Assembly: GCF_019399895.1 (NCBI RefSeq)
Contig: NC_091883.1
Coordinates: forward strand, 4,754,377-4,818,376
DNA: 64,000 nt
Origin: Cardiocondyla obscurior
Taxonomy: Eukaryota; Arthropoda; Insecta; Hymenoptera; Formicidae
Reading direction: 5' to 3'
Shown: positions 42,101 through 54,800 of the stretch, one piece after another
Layout: each line of letters begins with the position of its first letter
Numbering within the stretch: position 1 is the first letter of the stretch
Notes under the pieces: generated by a model
Told to the model about the DNA's origin: nothing
Seen by the model: the letters and a program-made list of their open reading frames with translations, nothing else
Databases searched by the model: none
Position numbers and translations under genes: made by a program

Positions 42101-45100
42101 CCTCAAAATTATTAATTCTTATTTTTACATTTTTTCTGCATAGTAAATTTTAAATATGTCAAAAATGTTGTTACCGAAATAATTAAGCCGAATTAAAATT
42201 ATGCCGGGAAAATAGGAAAGATAATGCGGAAACTAAAATTATATCTCAAATAACGACAATAATTCTCATTAATATTAATTGAAAACGCGCGTTAAAAGAA
42301 TTTATAATTATTCGGGGATTAAAGAGATGGAGGGCAAAAAAGCGTGGCGTAGTAGAAGTAGGATTTTCATGTAAACACGCGTATGTTTGCACGACAATGT
42401 AAATGTATCATATCGTTACATAAATTATCCCTATTACCGGCTGGCCGATAGCCGGATATCGGCAGGACGAAATTTGGACTTAACTTTATTTACCCGCTAG
42501 AAATTATGAAGCGCGATTTCGCCCATAATCGCGGACTTGTGCGTTTTCGAAATATCAAACGTCCGATATCGCGCGCAAAATTCCACGGGGAGTGATTTAA
42601 TATTACGGATATATCACCACAGGTAACCGCGTTACGCCGTGGAATTATGTAATGATTACGGGCCGCGCGCTTTCAAGTACGTGGTTTGAAACAAATCCGG
42701 CTAATCTCATAGGATTTTGAAATCTCTCTGGAAATTTCAACGGCGTTCTCTCAATTTCACTTAATCACGTCGGATCTTTCAATCCAATTGGTGCGAAGGC
42801 GACGAACATGCGCTGTTTAAAGTGTGTTATATATTTAGCGAACGTGAACATTCCAAACAAATCAATCGCTAGAAAAATATCACTCTAACAATACATATTA
42901 CCGGTTCGCATCGTTCGTTCTATGTTCGTTCGCTAAGAGTACACGCATCTTTTATCTTACAAATTTTTTTTTTTTTAAGCGAGCGAGTTTGATTGCAGCT
43001 AACAACCGTGAAAAAAAAAGAAGCGCGACGTTGCGTTGATATTACGCACTTAATATTGCGTCATTCAAGAGGTTACGTAACCGATAATTATTAATGGAGT
43101 ACAACAGAGCGATTACAGAACAATGGAGTATTAATTACGTCCGGCGCATTGTTAATTTAATCCAACTATAATTAATTACATTCGAAAGCACGGCGCACGC
43201 GTTCCTGCATATTAATTACCGACGCTTGATACCGGCTTCGATAAAGGATCATCAAACGCTATCCATTTAGGAAAGTGTTCTTTTAATTAACCTGCCACAC
43301 GCACCGGTGGGCAGAATTGTCGCGGCAAAAAGAAACGGCATAATTCTATTTTCAGGAAATAATTATTGTAACGAAGCGAGGAGTAAGAGGGTGTCTGTGT
43401 GAATACGTAACGAGTATCAGAAAGCGTCATCGAAAGTTTATCTTTCAACAGGGTGACAAGGGCGATAAAGGAGATCGGGGCTTCACGACGACCTTGAAGG
43501 GCGAACAATTTCCGAGCGGAGTATTCGAAGGCCCACCTGGTCCACCAGGACCACCTGGTAAGCATACAAACGAGATAATCTGCATACGAAATAAATGATT
43601 AAACATTACACGTCAATTGCATCCCCACGAGGAATGCGAGAGCGGTAACTCTCTACGAGCCTTCTATGTAAATTATTTATTTCGTCGGCATTTCATTTGA
43701 ATTTGATATTGCAGCTTCTCCTAATTGTATCAGAAAGTGATACACACGACTAAGTGTTTATACTATTTTTTTTTCTGTTTTTTTTTTTTCATTACTCATT
43801 TTAATTGCGTTTACTTTTCATTTTCTCGACAGTACTTTGCATTTCCAGTTTATACGTTTTACCGATTCGTCGCGTTCTATTCAGTTTTATTTAATTTATT
43901 TAATTTATTTAATTTGTTAACTTCGACATGCTGTAATCTTCCACTCTGCAATCCCGCCGCGAATACCTTCGATGGGGCAGCGCGCGATTAAGAGATCATT
44001 AGTATTGTGATTCACGAGTGGATCGAGTTGGTCGTGCGCAATCATTCGGAATCGGAACACGGATGCCGCCACTCATCCGTGAATCGATTATCTCTGCGCG
44101 CCGGCGTAACCTCGGGCGAAGAAAACCCGGAAATGTTTGACGAGGAAATCTTGACTTGGATGATCGTGCAGGTTCCTCGAGAGGATCGAGAGGCGATCGC
44201 ACGGTTATATGGTGGGCGTATACACGTGCTACGTCTCGCCGTGTAGTAATATATGCGGCCGTGAGCAAATCTTTCTTTGCCATTCGCGCGAGCCTCCTTT
44301 TTTTTCTACGCCACTCGTCCCGCGCGGACATTCACCCTTCGGGAGTTGAGTGTCCTCGAGGAACATCGCCAAAAAACTACGCTACGCGTTTGCACCACGC
44401 GAAACTCACGCGCTTAAATTGTTACAAAAATAATTTCGAAAATCGACGGGGGTATCTCTGTGATAAAATTAAAACAGAATTAAATACGTTGTTTAAACGC
44501 GTTCAAGTGCCGTCGCGTTCGATATTACGCTAAAGGCAGATTACGTAGTCACGCGTTAGGTCAACGGGCTGTGTATCTGTGTAATGTGAAGCGGATTGAA
44601 AAATTGCACAAGTAAACTGTAGTTTTCCGTCATAAAGTTGAATTACTCCGTGATCTAAATCTCGTCAAACAGATTTTGCGGCGCTAACGTCACGACGTGG
44701 AGTTTCCGTAAAAAAAAAAAAAAAAGGAAAAAGAAAAGATTCACTTCTAAGTGTGGCCGAGAAATCTGTCCCCTCCGGGAAATGTCACGACAATTCCGAG
44801 TTATCCGGCGTCGTAAAAAATTCAGCCCTGCTTAAAGTTACAAGACTAGAGCTACCACGCGCAACGCCTTTCGTGAATAGTGTAGAGGGTAATAAATGCG
44901 CGGTCCCAGGGCACGGTGTTGATCGCGCGGGGACCCAAAGAGTATCTCGTCGCGGCTAGGAAGAATGCGTTTGCCGGCTTAAAAAAAATCTCCGGCTCCG
45001 CTTTGCGCCAATATCTCACGACCCGGTCGTTCGTCAATGTTCGCGCGCCATACTGCGCGGCGACGGCGAGAAAATGATTTACGATCGCGGACGTATTCAG

Positions 45101-47158
45101 AATCCGATCTCGTTACTCGTAAACGGCCGTTTACAGCGCGACGTGTTGACCGTGATACACCGGATATCGGGAGAAGCGTCGCGAGTATCAGTTACCCCAG
45201 AGCGACATGATTGATCCGCGAGAGTTTCGTAATTATAATTGAGTGAGAATCGCGGAAAAACACGAAAACAATTTTAAGCACGCTCGTTTAAACCTTTGCA
45301 ACATTCAGCTTTAATCAGATTATCGAAACGATCGCCGGAAATTATACGTTTCGCTCGGTTGCCGTGATACACATGACCGTGTCACGAAGATCAATTCGTT
45401 CGATCCGAATGGTATCGGTGCCGTCATTTCTAATAAAAGATGGTTAGATAAGGTCTCGAGATAAAGTCAGTTATATCCTAACAAAAAATATAACGAAGCT
45501 GAAGACTTGGAATGGGATTCGGTGGAAGGATCGGATTAAATCTCCTTTCTATTTTTCTTTTTTTTAGATTCCGCGAGTTTTAGACGGAGGGTATTACGCG
45601 GATTTGCTATCTCGTGCGAAAAAATAATTTACCGTTGATAAGATAGCTTCGGCGATATGATCGCGTCGAGGACAACGTCGCGAAATGCGCGGCTAGCGAG
45701 CTACGAGTCCGATGTATTCGACGGTACGAAATTACGCGAACGCTAATCCGTCTTTATACCGTTGTGCGACGACAGCAGGAGCGCTAGGAACGAGTAACAA
45801 CGTTTCCGGGCATTATACATGCGCGCCTGACAGAATTAATTTAGCCACATACAAATCCGTCTCGCAATTTCATGGCACGAACTGCAACAAGCGCGGAGTC
45901 GCGGAAACTCCCGGGGTATTGTACAAAGCTACTGTCGATATTGTACAAAGTCGTATTTTAGAATCAACGACGTGCGCCACACGGTGTATTTACTCTGCAC
46001 GGCGCGATTCGCTCGCGCGATCCTCGAATTCGTTTTGCGCACGTGGGAATTTTTGCAGATGCAAAACGCGTGACTTTGGTATATAGACACAGAACGAGAA
46101 AGAAAAGGCAGCTCGTGCTTTGAAATATCGCGCGTTAACGGACCATATGGGTTTACGAATATTATTCGCTGAAGGGAAGATAAACGAATTAAAAATTTAT
46201 TTTTTTTTTTTTTCGACAAAATTTTGGCACAGAGTAAATAGAAGTGAATAGAAAAGTAAATCAAGTAAATAGAGGAATGCAAATTTCGTACGAATAAAAT
46301 ATTTATTAATTACTAATTTATTGATACGGAAATTGTGATTAACGTCACTCCATTACTGGCGAGCAAATGAAAGAAAACCTCATTATACGGACGCAGAAGT
46401 TCCTTTTGTCGCGTTACGGAATAATTGATCGCTCTTGTTGTGGCATATTACGCTGCTGGTCGTCATTTCAATATGAGAACCGTGGACGCGACAAATCAAA
46501 ATTTTCTCGATAGAAAAACAGCTGGAAAAGATGCCGCGGTTAAATACGTCGTTACAGATGGAAATGTTAGTCGCACGCGTGACAGGCCGTAATTCTCCGC
46601 CGCTTAAGTTATGATTGATAATATGCCGCGGTCGAGCTTACGTCGCAACATTTATCGCCGGTCGAGTCGCCTCGTCGTGAAATTCTTATGTAATTTGCCT
46701 CGTTCTGAAATCGCCGCGAGCTACATTCTTTCGGACCATTCGCTTCCGTAAAAGTCGATCACGCGACCCGTCGAACGCCGCTCGGCGTTCGATCAGACGC
46801 AGGGGAGTCTTCGAAAAGCGCCGTGGACTCCCGGAAATCCCGCGCGGCTCGTTCGCGTGCGTGCGGACGAGCCAGCGTGGTGTGCGAGCACCATGTCTCA
46901 TCTTATGCACGGCACGCAGGGTCCCCGGGCGAGAAGGGAGAACTGGGCCCGACAGGACCGCCCGGCCTACCCGGCGACAAGGGTGCTCGGGGAAAGCAAG
47001 GGAAGAGGGTAAGCTTCAGCAAGGTCCTCCGACCGCCGCCGATCATCGACCAAATCAACCCCCCCCAATACGATCGTCCACCTATCCTTTCTCCAACAGA
47101 CCATTCGACCGATCCCGTTATCCGTTGATTGAATCCGAACGTAGCAGGAACCAGAAAG

Positions 47159-47189
<31 letters not shown>

Positions 47190-48812
47190 GAAAGAAAGAA
47201 AGAAAAGAAAAGGAAAGAAAAAGAATGGTCCATCCAATCTGTTCCTCAATATCCCGCGCCCTCTTGAACCCCCCTTTGCGTCCCGCGTCCCCGCATGATG
47301 TGTGCATGCTTTTGCATGGTAGCAAAGTACATCGGACACTCACGTTCCTCGGACGCTGATAACCGCATGCTTCTCGACTTGAATGTCACCATTTAGATCC
47401 CTGCGCGTAGCATGACGCAACCGTGGCTTTCTTCCGCGTGGGATACGGCGTTCTTTTTTTTTTACATTGCGTTACAACACGCCAGACCGTGTCTATATAT
47501 AGGTACACGTGGACAGAGTGTTTATAGCGTCAACGATATTTCCGTCGCGCGAACTCGGACATGCCTGATTTAATATTTTCGATTACGACACGCTCCTAAT
47601 CTCGCGTTGCAATCGGAACAGCGGATTCCGCATTGCATTTACATCTCGATATTGTTCACGAAAACATTATCGAAAACAAGCTCGCGAAATTAATAAAAGA
47701 ACTGATCAAGCTGTTTTTGCTTGGAGACAATTCGATGAATCGTGACATTAAATTTCTCTATAAACTTAAGTTTGAAATTGCGCTCGATTTTGCTCAAGAT
47801 TTCAATCACCGTCTTTCTATTTTTACCGATTAAATAATTCTCCGCGGGAAACAAACGCCGTAATTTTTCTTTTCGTGCAAAAAAACGTTCGACCTCTCTT
47901 TCTTTCCTTTTTTTTTTCTCCGCTCTTTGTTATCGCCTCCTTGGCCTCTCGCGTCCTACTTTCGCCGACGTCTCGCGCCTTTCTCGCGGAATATTAGATT
48001 TTGTGATTCCTTTCCGAGGTCTCTCCCTAAAATGGAGCGGCAAATCGTCGCGAAGCGCTTCGAACCGCAAGCACGGCACGGCACTCCTCACGCAGTCACG
48101 CGAGCATGAGCACGTACGTCACTCCGTCACATTTGCATCGTCGAATAAACTGCAGCCGAACAGCATCGTCACTCGGTTACGGTTACGGGCCGAGGGAAGC
48201 TCCTCGCCGATTTGTAATCCTCTTCGAGAGGGTGTTTGCATCCACGACGGAATGCCGGCGCGAAGAAACGGCGACGAAAGAACGCGAGATGAATTTCAAT
48301 TACTTTGTTCTAGTTTTGAACGCCGAGAAATTCCACCGCGGTGTGAATTAACGGGAACGACGATGCTTCGATGCGAGCGAACGGAATCGAGGAGTAACGT
48401 CGAGTCTGACAAGTTCATACATTTTTTAAAATTGTCCGCGGAATATTTCATACGTTATTCATTGTTCGACAATATTGCTGCAGTCGCATCATTCGATTTA
48501 CAAACTCCGCGTATATAATCTCTCGTCACACGTGATATTTTTTTCGCGCTTTTTTTGGGATCTTTCCTCGGCCGCCCGTGTCCATTCTCGGAATTGCATA
48601 CGTACGTCGAGCGATTGTCGGGACTTGTCTGTCCCATAAAAAAGCAAATAAAAAAAAGTAAAAAGAGAAAAAATAGAATAGCCGACAGGAAAGGAAAAGA
48701 AAGCAGATAGGAAAAAAAAAATGAAACGTTGGTGGCAGCAAATAACACGTACCCATATTGTATCATCCGAGGCTTCCCCTCGGATTCCCCGTTTTTTCAC
48801 ACCCTAACTTTT

Positions 48813-48868
<56 letters not shown>

Positions 48869-51800
48869 TTCTGATTATTTTTTAATTAATTCCTCGCGCG
48901 AACGTCGAGGCGTCGATCGTCTCAACGCGTTCGTGCGCATCACAGCGACATTCGCGAACTACAGACTGTGAGCTGGCAAAAGCAAGCGAGCGAGTGAACA
49001 AGGGGTGGCGGGCTTAAAGCGTTCTTCCTTCCGGCCGAATTACACGCCTACGCGCCTAACACCTGTAAACTAGTGCGCCTAAGAGCTTGGCGTGCTGCTC
49101 TATTCGGGTTCATAGTAAGTATACTCGTAGATCTGCCGAGTGATTGTAACTCTCGACGGCTGCTGCAAACGTGGACCACACGCTGCGTCTCCGGACATTT
49201 TTGCTCGCCGCGGATCTCGCGACCGGCCAACGTCACAAGTTGAAAACGCGCGACGATTACCTAATCACGTAAAGATCGAGTAAAATTTCCTTGATACGCG
49301 TACTCGCTCGTTAACTACGTTGACGCCGTTAACCCTATTGATCCGCGAATATAACATGTAACTTCCTGAGCGCTCGTGGTCGCATCGAAAATTAATGAAA
49401 CACTTGGACATGATTGCGCTGACCGTAGGTGACCACGGTGGCATTTAACGGGCTTCAAATTGTCTATCGAACGTGATTTCGCAATGTAATGTTATCGATG
49501 AAATTATTTACTCTGGTTTGGCAAGGAAAATTAATTTCGCCAAGTTCCTCATTTGGCATTTTAACGAACTTTTTATCAGTCAGCGTGAAATATTAATAGA
49601 AACTAATAAATTAATAAATTAATGAAAAGAAGAAAATGAATATATCTATGACTTTTTCATTTTCTAACAGAAAAGTAAATGTACAAAATCGCGGTAAATT
49701 ATACTTTTTATTTAATTCTCTCTTAATTAACATTTTGACTTTTAAGACGCGTTTTTACAATTGCTATTGTTCTCGCAAATTTTTCCCGCGACGTTACAGC
49801 ATCGTGATATAATTTCGAAATAATTTCGCGAATAAGAGGAACGCGTACATCGAGAAATGAGAAACACGATTAAACGCGCGAAATATAATGCAATTCTTGT
49901 AACTTGGCTTCTATAGACGGTTTCGAACGTTGAGAGTTACGCTTCGGAGCAACTTTGGCAGTTTTGCTGCAGTTTCGCGGTCGACCCACGACGGTAAACT
50001 CGCGGATGCACGCGTCCGCCCGCGATACTTAACTCCGGTCCACCGAACCGTAAAATTCGCCATTCGACCACAAAGCAAGCTCGCTCGCAACTTCGTCCGT
50101 CCGCTCGATTTGCCTCTTTAACGAGACGCAAATGCTTGGTCCCGGATGCGCTGCGTGCGTCCCGATTGCAAAGCTACGTCAAAGTATACGTCTACCTATA
50201 CTTAACGCATACAAGGTGCGCCAATCTTATTCAAAAATATCTCGGAGCTGGATTCTCCGCCTAAATATGGAGTTGATTTTTTTTTTTTTAATCCTTTTTG
50301 CAAACGACTGTTAAAGTTGGCTTTTATCAGATTTTTAATTTAGACGTGACGTAACGAAATTTAATTTAATATTGATATTGCAATTAAAAATTTCCAACAT
50401 AGAAGCAAATATTTTCGACTGTTTCGCGAAGGAAAAATCAACCCTGAGAGGATTCCCGAGATATTTTTTGCTTGGACAACCGTATAGATGTCCGTCGCGT
50501 TCGCTACTGCCCTTCGAGATGACGGGGGCGAGATCGAGCGCTTTTGACAGCGTACGCGCGCGTGTATGTGTGTCTGTGTGCGTATAATTAGTGAGTAGCG
50601 ATCCTCGGCGCGTAGTGTACGTAGCTTGTGTAACTAATTTGTGTTTATGTAGCGAGTAACACCACCTCACTACTTCTCCTCCGTGTATCGGTTCGATTCA
50701 CTAATCACTAATAACCACTACTACCCCCGGCTTGTTGTTGTGTTGAGGTTCTCGCAACCCTATCAACCGGCGATCGCAAGCGCCTGCAGGCTGTCGCGTA
50801 AGTATTCAAGACCCCTTCAAAGTATGTAGCTTATACTGTCGCGACCACGATATCGCTCTCTCTTTCTTTCTCACTCTCCTCATTTTATCCGCGACATTAA
50901 TAATTTTACCTGTTTTTAATTTAATAATTTTTTTCGGCCCTGCCTTTCGTTTTGCCCTCTCTTTCTCTCTCGCATAGTTTTTTTCCCGGCAAACCACATT
51001 TGGAAATTATAATTATTAACTTTTAGAAAGTTCTGTTGTTTCCGTCATATTAATATTTCGAGGTGTAAATTACCACGTTCGGTTTTAACAGCGCGTATAA
51101 ATTAAAACTTTTTACCGCCGTGTAAATGCACGGAATTGCCAATACATAGTAATTCAGAATTTATGGGACGCCTTTTTGCGTTTTGCGAATAAGAAAGGAG
51201 CCTATTAAGTACAGTAGGACCGGCTCCACAGGTTGTAATTACCACGAGGGCAGACTGTAAATTATAGATGTTATCGTGTAGCGCGAGAGAGAAAGAGAAA
51301 TACTAGTAGTCCTCAATTTTCTACTAAATTTGAACCCTGACTAACAAACCCTCCGTAGTTCGCATGAGTATTAGTGGTCGTTGTCTACGTCACGATGTAT
51401 TACACATTGATATTTGTCTAATTGTAGTTGCAAGTGTGTTTTATTGTGTAGTGCAAAAGTAGCTGGACGATCTTAATATTTTAATTTTTTTTTTCTTTCG
51501 AAAAATTTGTAGATATCACGAGTAAAGTAATTGTGAATATTTAATTGGACGCGAGATGCTAAGATGATCCGAATAATTGACGTAGATGTCGAGATACCAT
51601 CCTCTCCTCCCCTCCCTCTTTGAACGAAGACAAAATAACGCTTCGTTATAGAAGCAATTATGACCAAATTAAAAAAAAAAGAAATTGACAGCGCACATGG
51701 AGGACCTGGTTGGATCTGACCTTACAGTATCATTGTAGGGTTTCAAGGGTGAGAGCGGTTTGGCATTGGCGAAGGGTGCCCCCGGCCTGCCGGGTCCGAA

Positions 51801-54800
51801 GGGTGATCCCGGTGAACGGGGTTACCGGGGCGAAAAGGGCGCCATGGGAGATGCGGGTTCACCAGGTAGATTACCACGAAAGCCATTCTACCGCGGCGCG
51901 GCGAGGAAAAGTTGGCGGTAAAAGACCGGGGGATAAGCGCCGAAAAAACGACCGTGTTCGTTCTCTTACTCCTCGTGAGATACCTTACCACGAAGGAGGT
52001 CCGCGGTTTTTCTCGTAACTTCCAACCGTACCTCTTTGCCCCTTACAAAATCCCAAAATTATGGGGATCGCGTAATCTTTTTCCGGGTTTCCATTTAATA
52101 GCAATAGCTACGTATTCTCTCGCAACGCGATACACGATCGACGCCGATAATACTGCCGAACAGTCAGCGTTATCGCTAAGTTTTTTTATTTTTTTTTTCT
52201 TTTCTCAGCCTCAGTTGATTTTTGCAACATCGATTCGTTAGCGCGACGAGAAACGTTAAGTATCGTGGTGTATTGGAATTTTTTTTTTTTTTCTTTTTTT
52301 TCTAGAAAAATTAACGGTTCGATATTCGTCACGCGGTTCGTTTAATTTCAGTGGATCGTCAATGGTATCGCACTTTTTTCCGAATATTTTTGCATTAAGT
52401 GCACGAAAGAATAATATTATATCTCACTTTTTCGGAATGAGTTTGTACGCGGGGTGCGCGCGATGTTAAAAAATCCTATTTTGATTATGCAAACATAAAG
52501 AGAATAATGCGGGTCCACTGAACGCGGGCGCGAGATCAGTTCGGGTTTCTTGTTTAACTTTCCGGAGATATGTAATAGCAAAACGATTCGAAAAGTTCCC
52601 TCCCGAAACTTGAAAACGACCCCCCGCGCGCCAGTTCCCGGGGGAAAGAATTCGAAGGCTGTGCCCTCAATTCTGTCCTCCAGATATAGCGCGCCGGCTT
52701 CGTCTTCCGCAAAAAATTTTAATCGAAAGTTAATAACGCCGTTCGCTCGGTGGGAAATTAAATATTAATCCGCTTCGTATCGAGGTGGATATTTAATTAA
52801 ACGTTTGTTTTCTAAAAGGGCCATCGGGTAATCGATATTTATTATTGCAATTCGCGTCACGACTATTACCGCGGATTTAACGACGAACGTTGAGGAGTGA
52901 CAGTCTTCTGATAAATGCTTTGTTATACCATCAATCAAGGTACCGGTAGAAAATATAAAATTCATCACTTATCGACAATATTTTATCGGTTTACCGCTTT
53001 AAAATTTGCAAACGTATCTAACTAGCCTGTTTTGTTATCGATATACTTGTTAAAATATTTATTTTTATATTAAAAATTTATTGCAAAAATCCGCGAGCGT
53101 TTAAAGATCCCCCCGATATTTAGATCGACCATAAACCCAGTCTCTGCTGGGTATCTCTCGGGTAAGCCGCTCCGCCGAGACACGATAAACACGTCGGAAG
53201 TATTCCCGATGCGGGGCGGCATCGCTCGCGGCAAAATGAGAAGTCGAAGGCGGAAAAACGACGGAAGGAAGGCGAAGTGGGCAGCGGGGGATTTCTTGCC
53301 ACGTGCGCGTTTACGAAATTGCTGGGCGTCATCGATCGCGCTCTCGCGCGCGAATTAATCTAACTTTGGTGAGCACAAGCGGGCTCATGGCCGGCAAATT
53401 CGCTTTCAGGGCCCAAGGGAGAGTCGGGACTGCAGGGCATGCCAGGGCTCAACGGAACCGACGGCGATCCCGGCATCCAAGGACCCCCCGGATTACCGGT
53501 AAGTGGAACGCAAATGAGAAATGGTTCCCAGAAATTTCCTCGTCTCACGCCCCTTACGATATAATATTCAAGATACGTCGCGGGGTCGCTGTGTTTTACA
53601 CAGATAGTGGGAAAATTTAATATCTCTTTCGGACTTTTGCATAATGTTCGACATATTTTACGCCATCGCGATTGTTGAAACAAAATAAAAAAAAAAAACT
53701 CGAAAGTGTAACCCTTACGCTTCGCGTGCGCTATTTTTCAAACGGTTCCAATTCGTGGGCGTCATTATAATTGATCTACGATCGACGACGTGTTATCGGT
53801 TCAAGAGACTCGACAACTAACTACGAAAAAAAAGTCATTCGACTTACCAATCTGCATGAGCATCAGCGGAGTTGATGAGTTCTGCCGGTGGCTGTAACAT
53901 AAAAAGAAATATATTATTGTAGACATGTAAATTGGTTCATAATATTAATTAAAAAAAAAAAAAAAAAAGGTAAAAGTTTTTCCTTAATATTTTATTTTAA
54001 AAAATGTATATTCACCTAAGAGTTGCTCCGCCGATGCAGGATGCCCGTCCCGGGCCTGCTCCTCCTCTCAGATGGGACGTGTAGAGTCATCCTTCCGCGC
54101 ACATGTAACTCGCGAACACTCCGACCGTGATTTTAATCGCGAAAATTTACTATGATCACTTTCGCGCGTCCCACGTTTGGCACTCGCGTTTAGAAAAAAT
54201 TCGTATATGAAAAAATGCCGACCGACTACTTAACGAACTCCCGGAACGGCCGACGAACCGACTGCGGTTCGTATAATTGTTAATCGGCGGTGACGAGACT
54301 TGTAGACACGACGGTGGGTGCAGCTGCGTCGATCTGTAACAAAAAAGAAATTAAATTAAATTATAGAGATGCTATTTAATTTTACAAGAAGAATGCACGT
54401 GCTTCTAAACGGTATATCAATTAAATAACTAAAGATAAAATTTTCCATTACGATAAGCTATTAGATTTGTATTTCGCAAAAGTGATTCTTACCTCTGGAG
54501 TTGCTCCGTGGATGCCCGATGGCCTCCTCCTCCTCTCAAAATATCAGGCAGCCTCCCGTCTGAGTGACCAGCTTCCTCTTATTGTTAGACCGTTTCAACT
54601 TCGTCCTCGCTGGTTCCCTCCCGGTTATCTGCAAACAGAAAGCCCGGATAATTAATTAAAGCTCCGCGAGCTACGCAGCACATGTGAAATAAAGAGATCA
54701 TTTCGGAGAGACGAACGCGTAAGGATACAACTTGTTTTACGGAAAGGAGATATACTCACACGTGCTCTCCTCACACAGAGAATAGGGAGAAGAAGAAGAT

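Noticed and set aside
46903..47343. Minus-strand frame of 146 residues ending in Gly/Pro triplets
   Set aside because: The triplet part mirrors collagen exon 9 and the rest translates the A/GAAA repeat as Phe runs.
50680..50710. tRNA-like ggttcgattc sequence
   Set aside because: The T-loop-like motif has no matching acceptor stem, D arm or anticodon arm around it.
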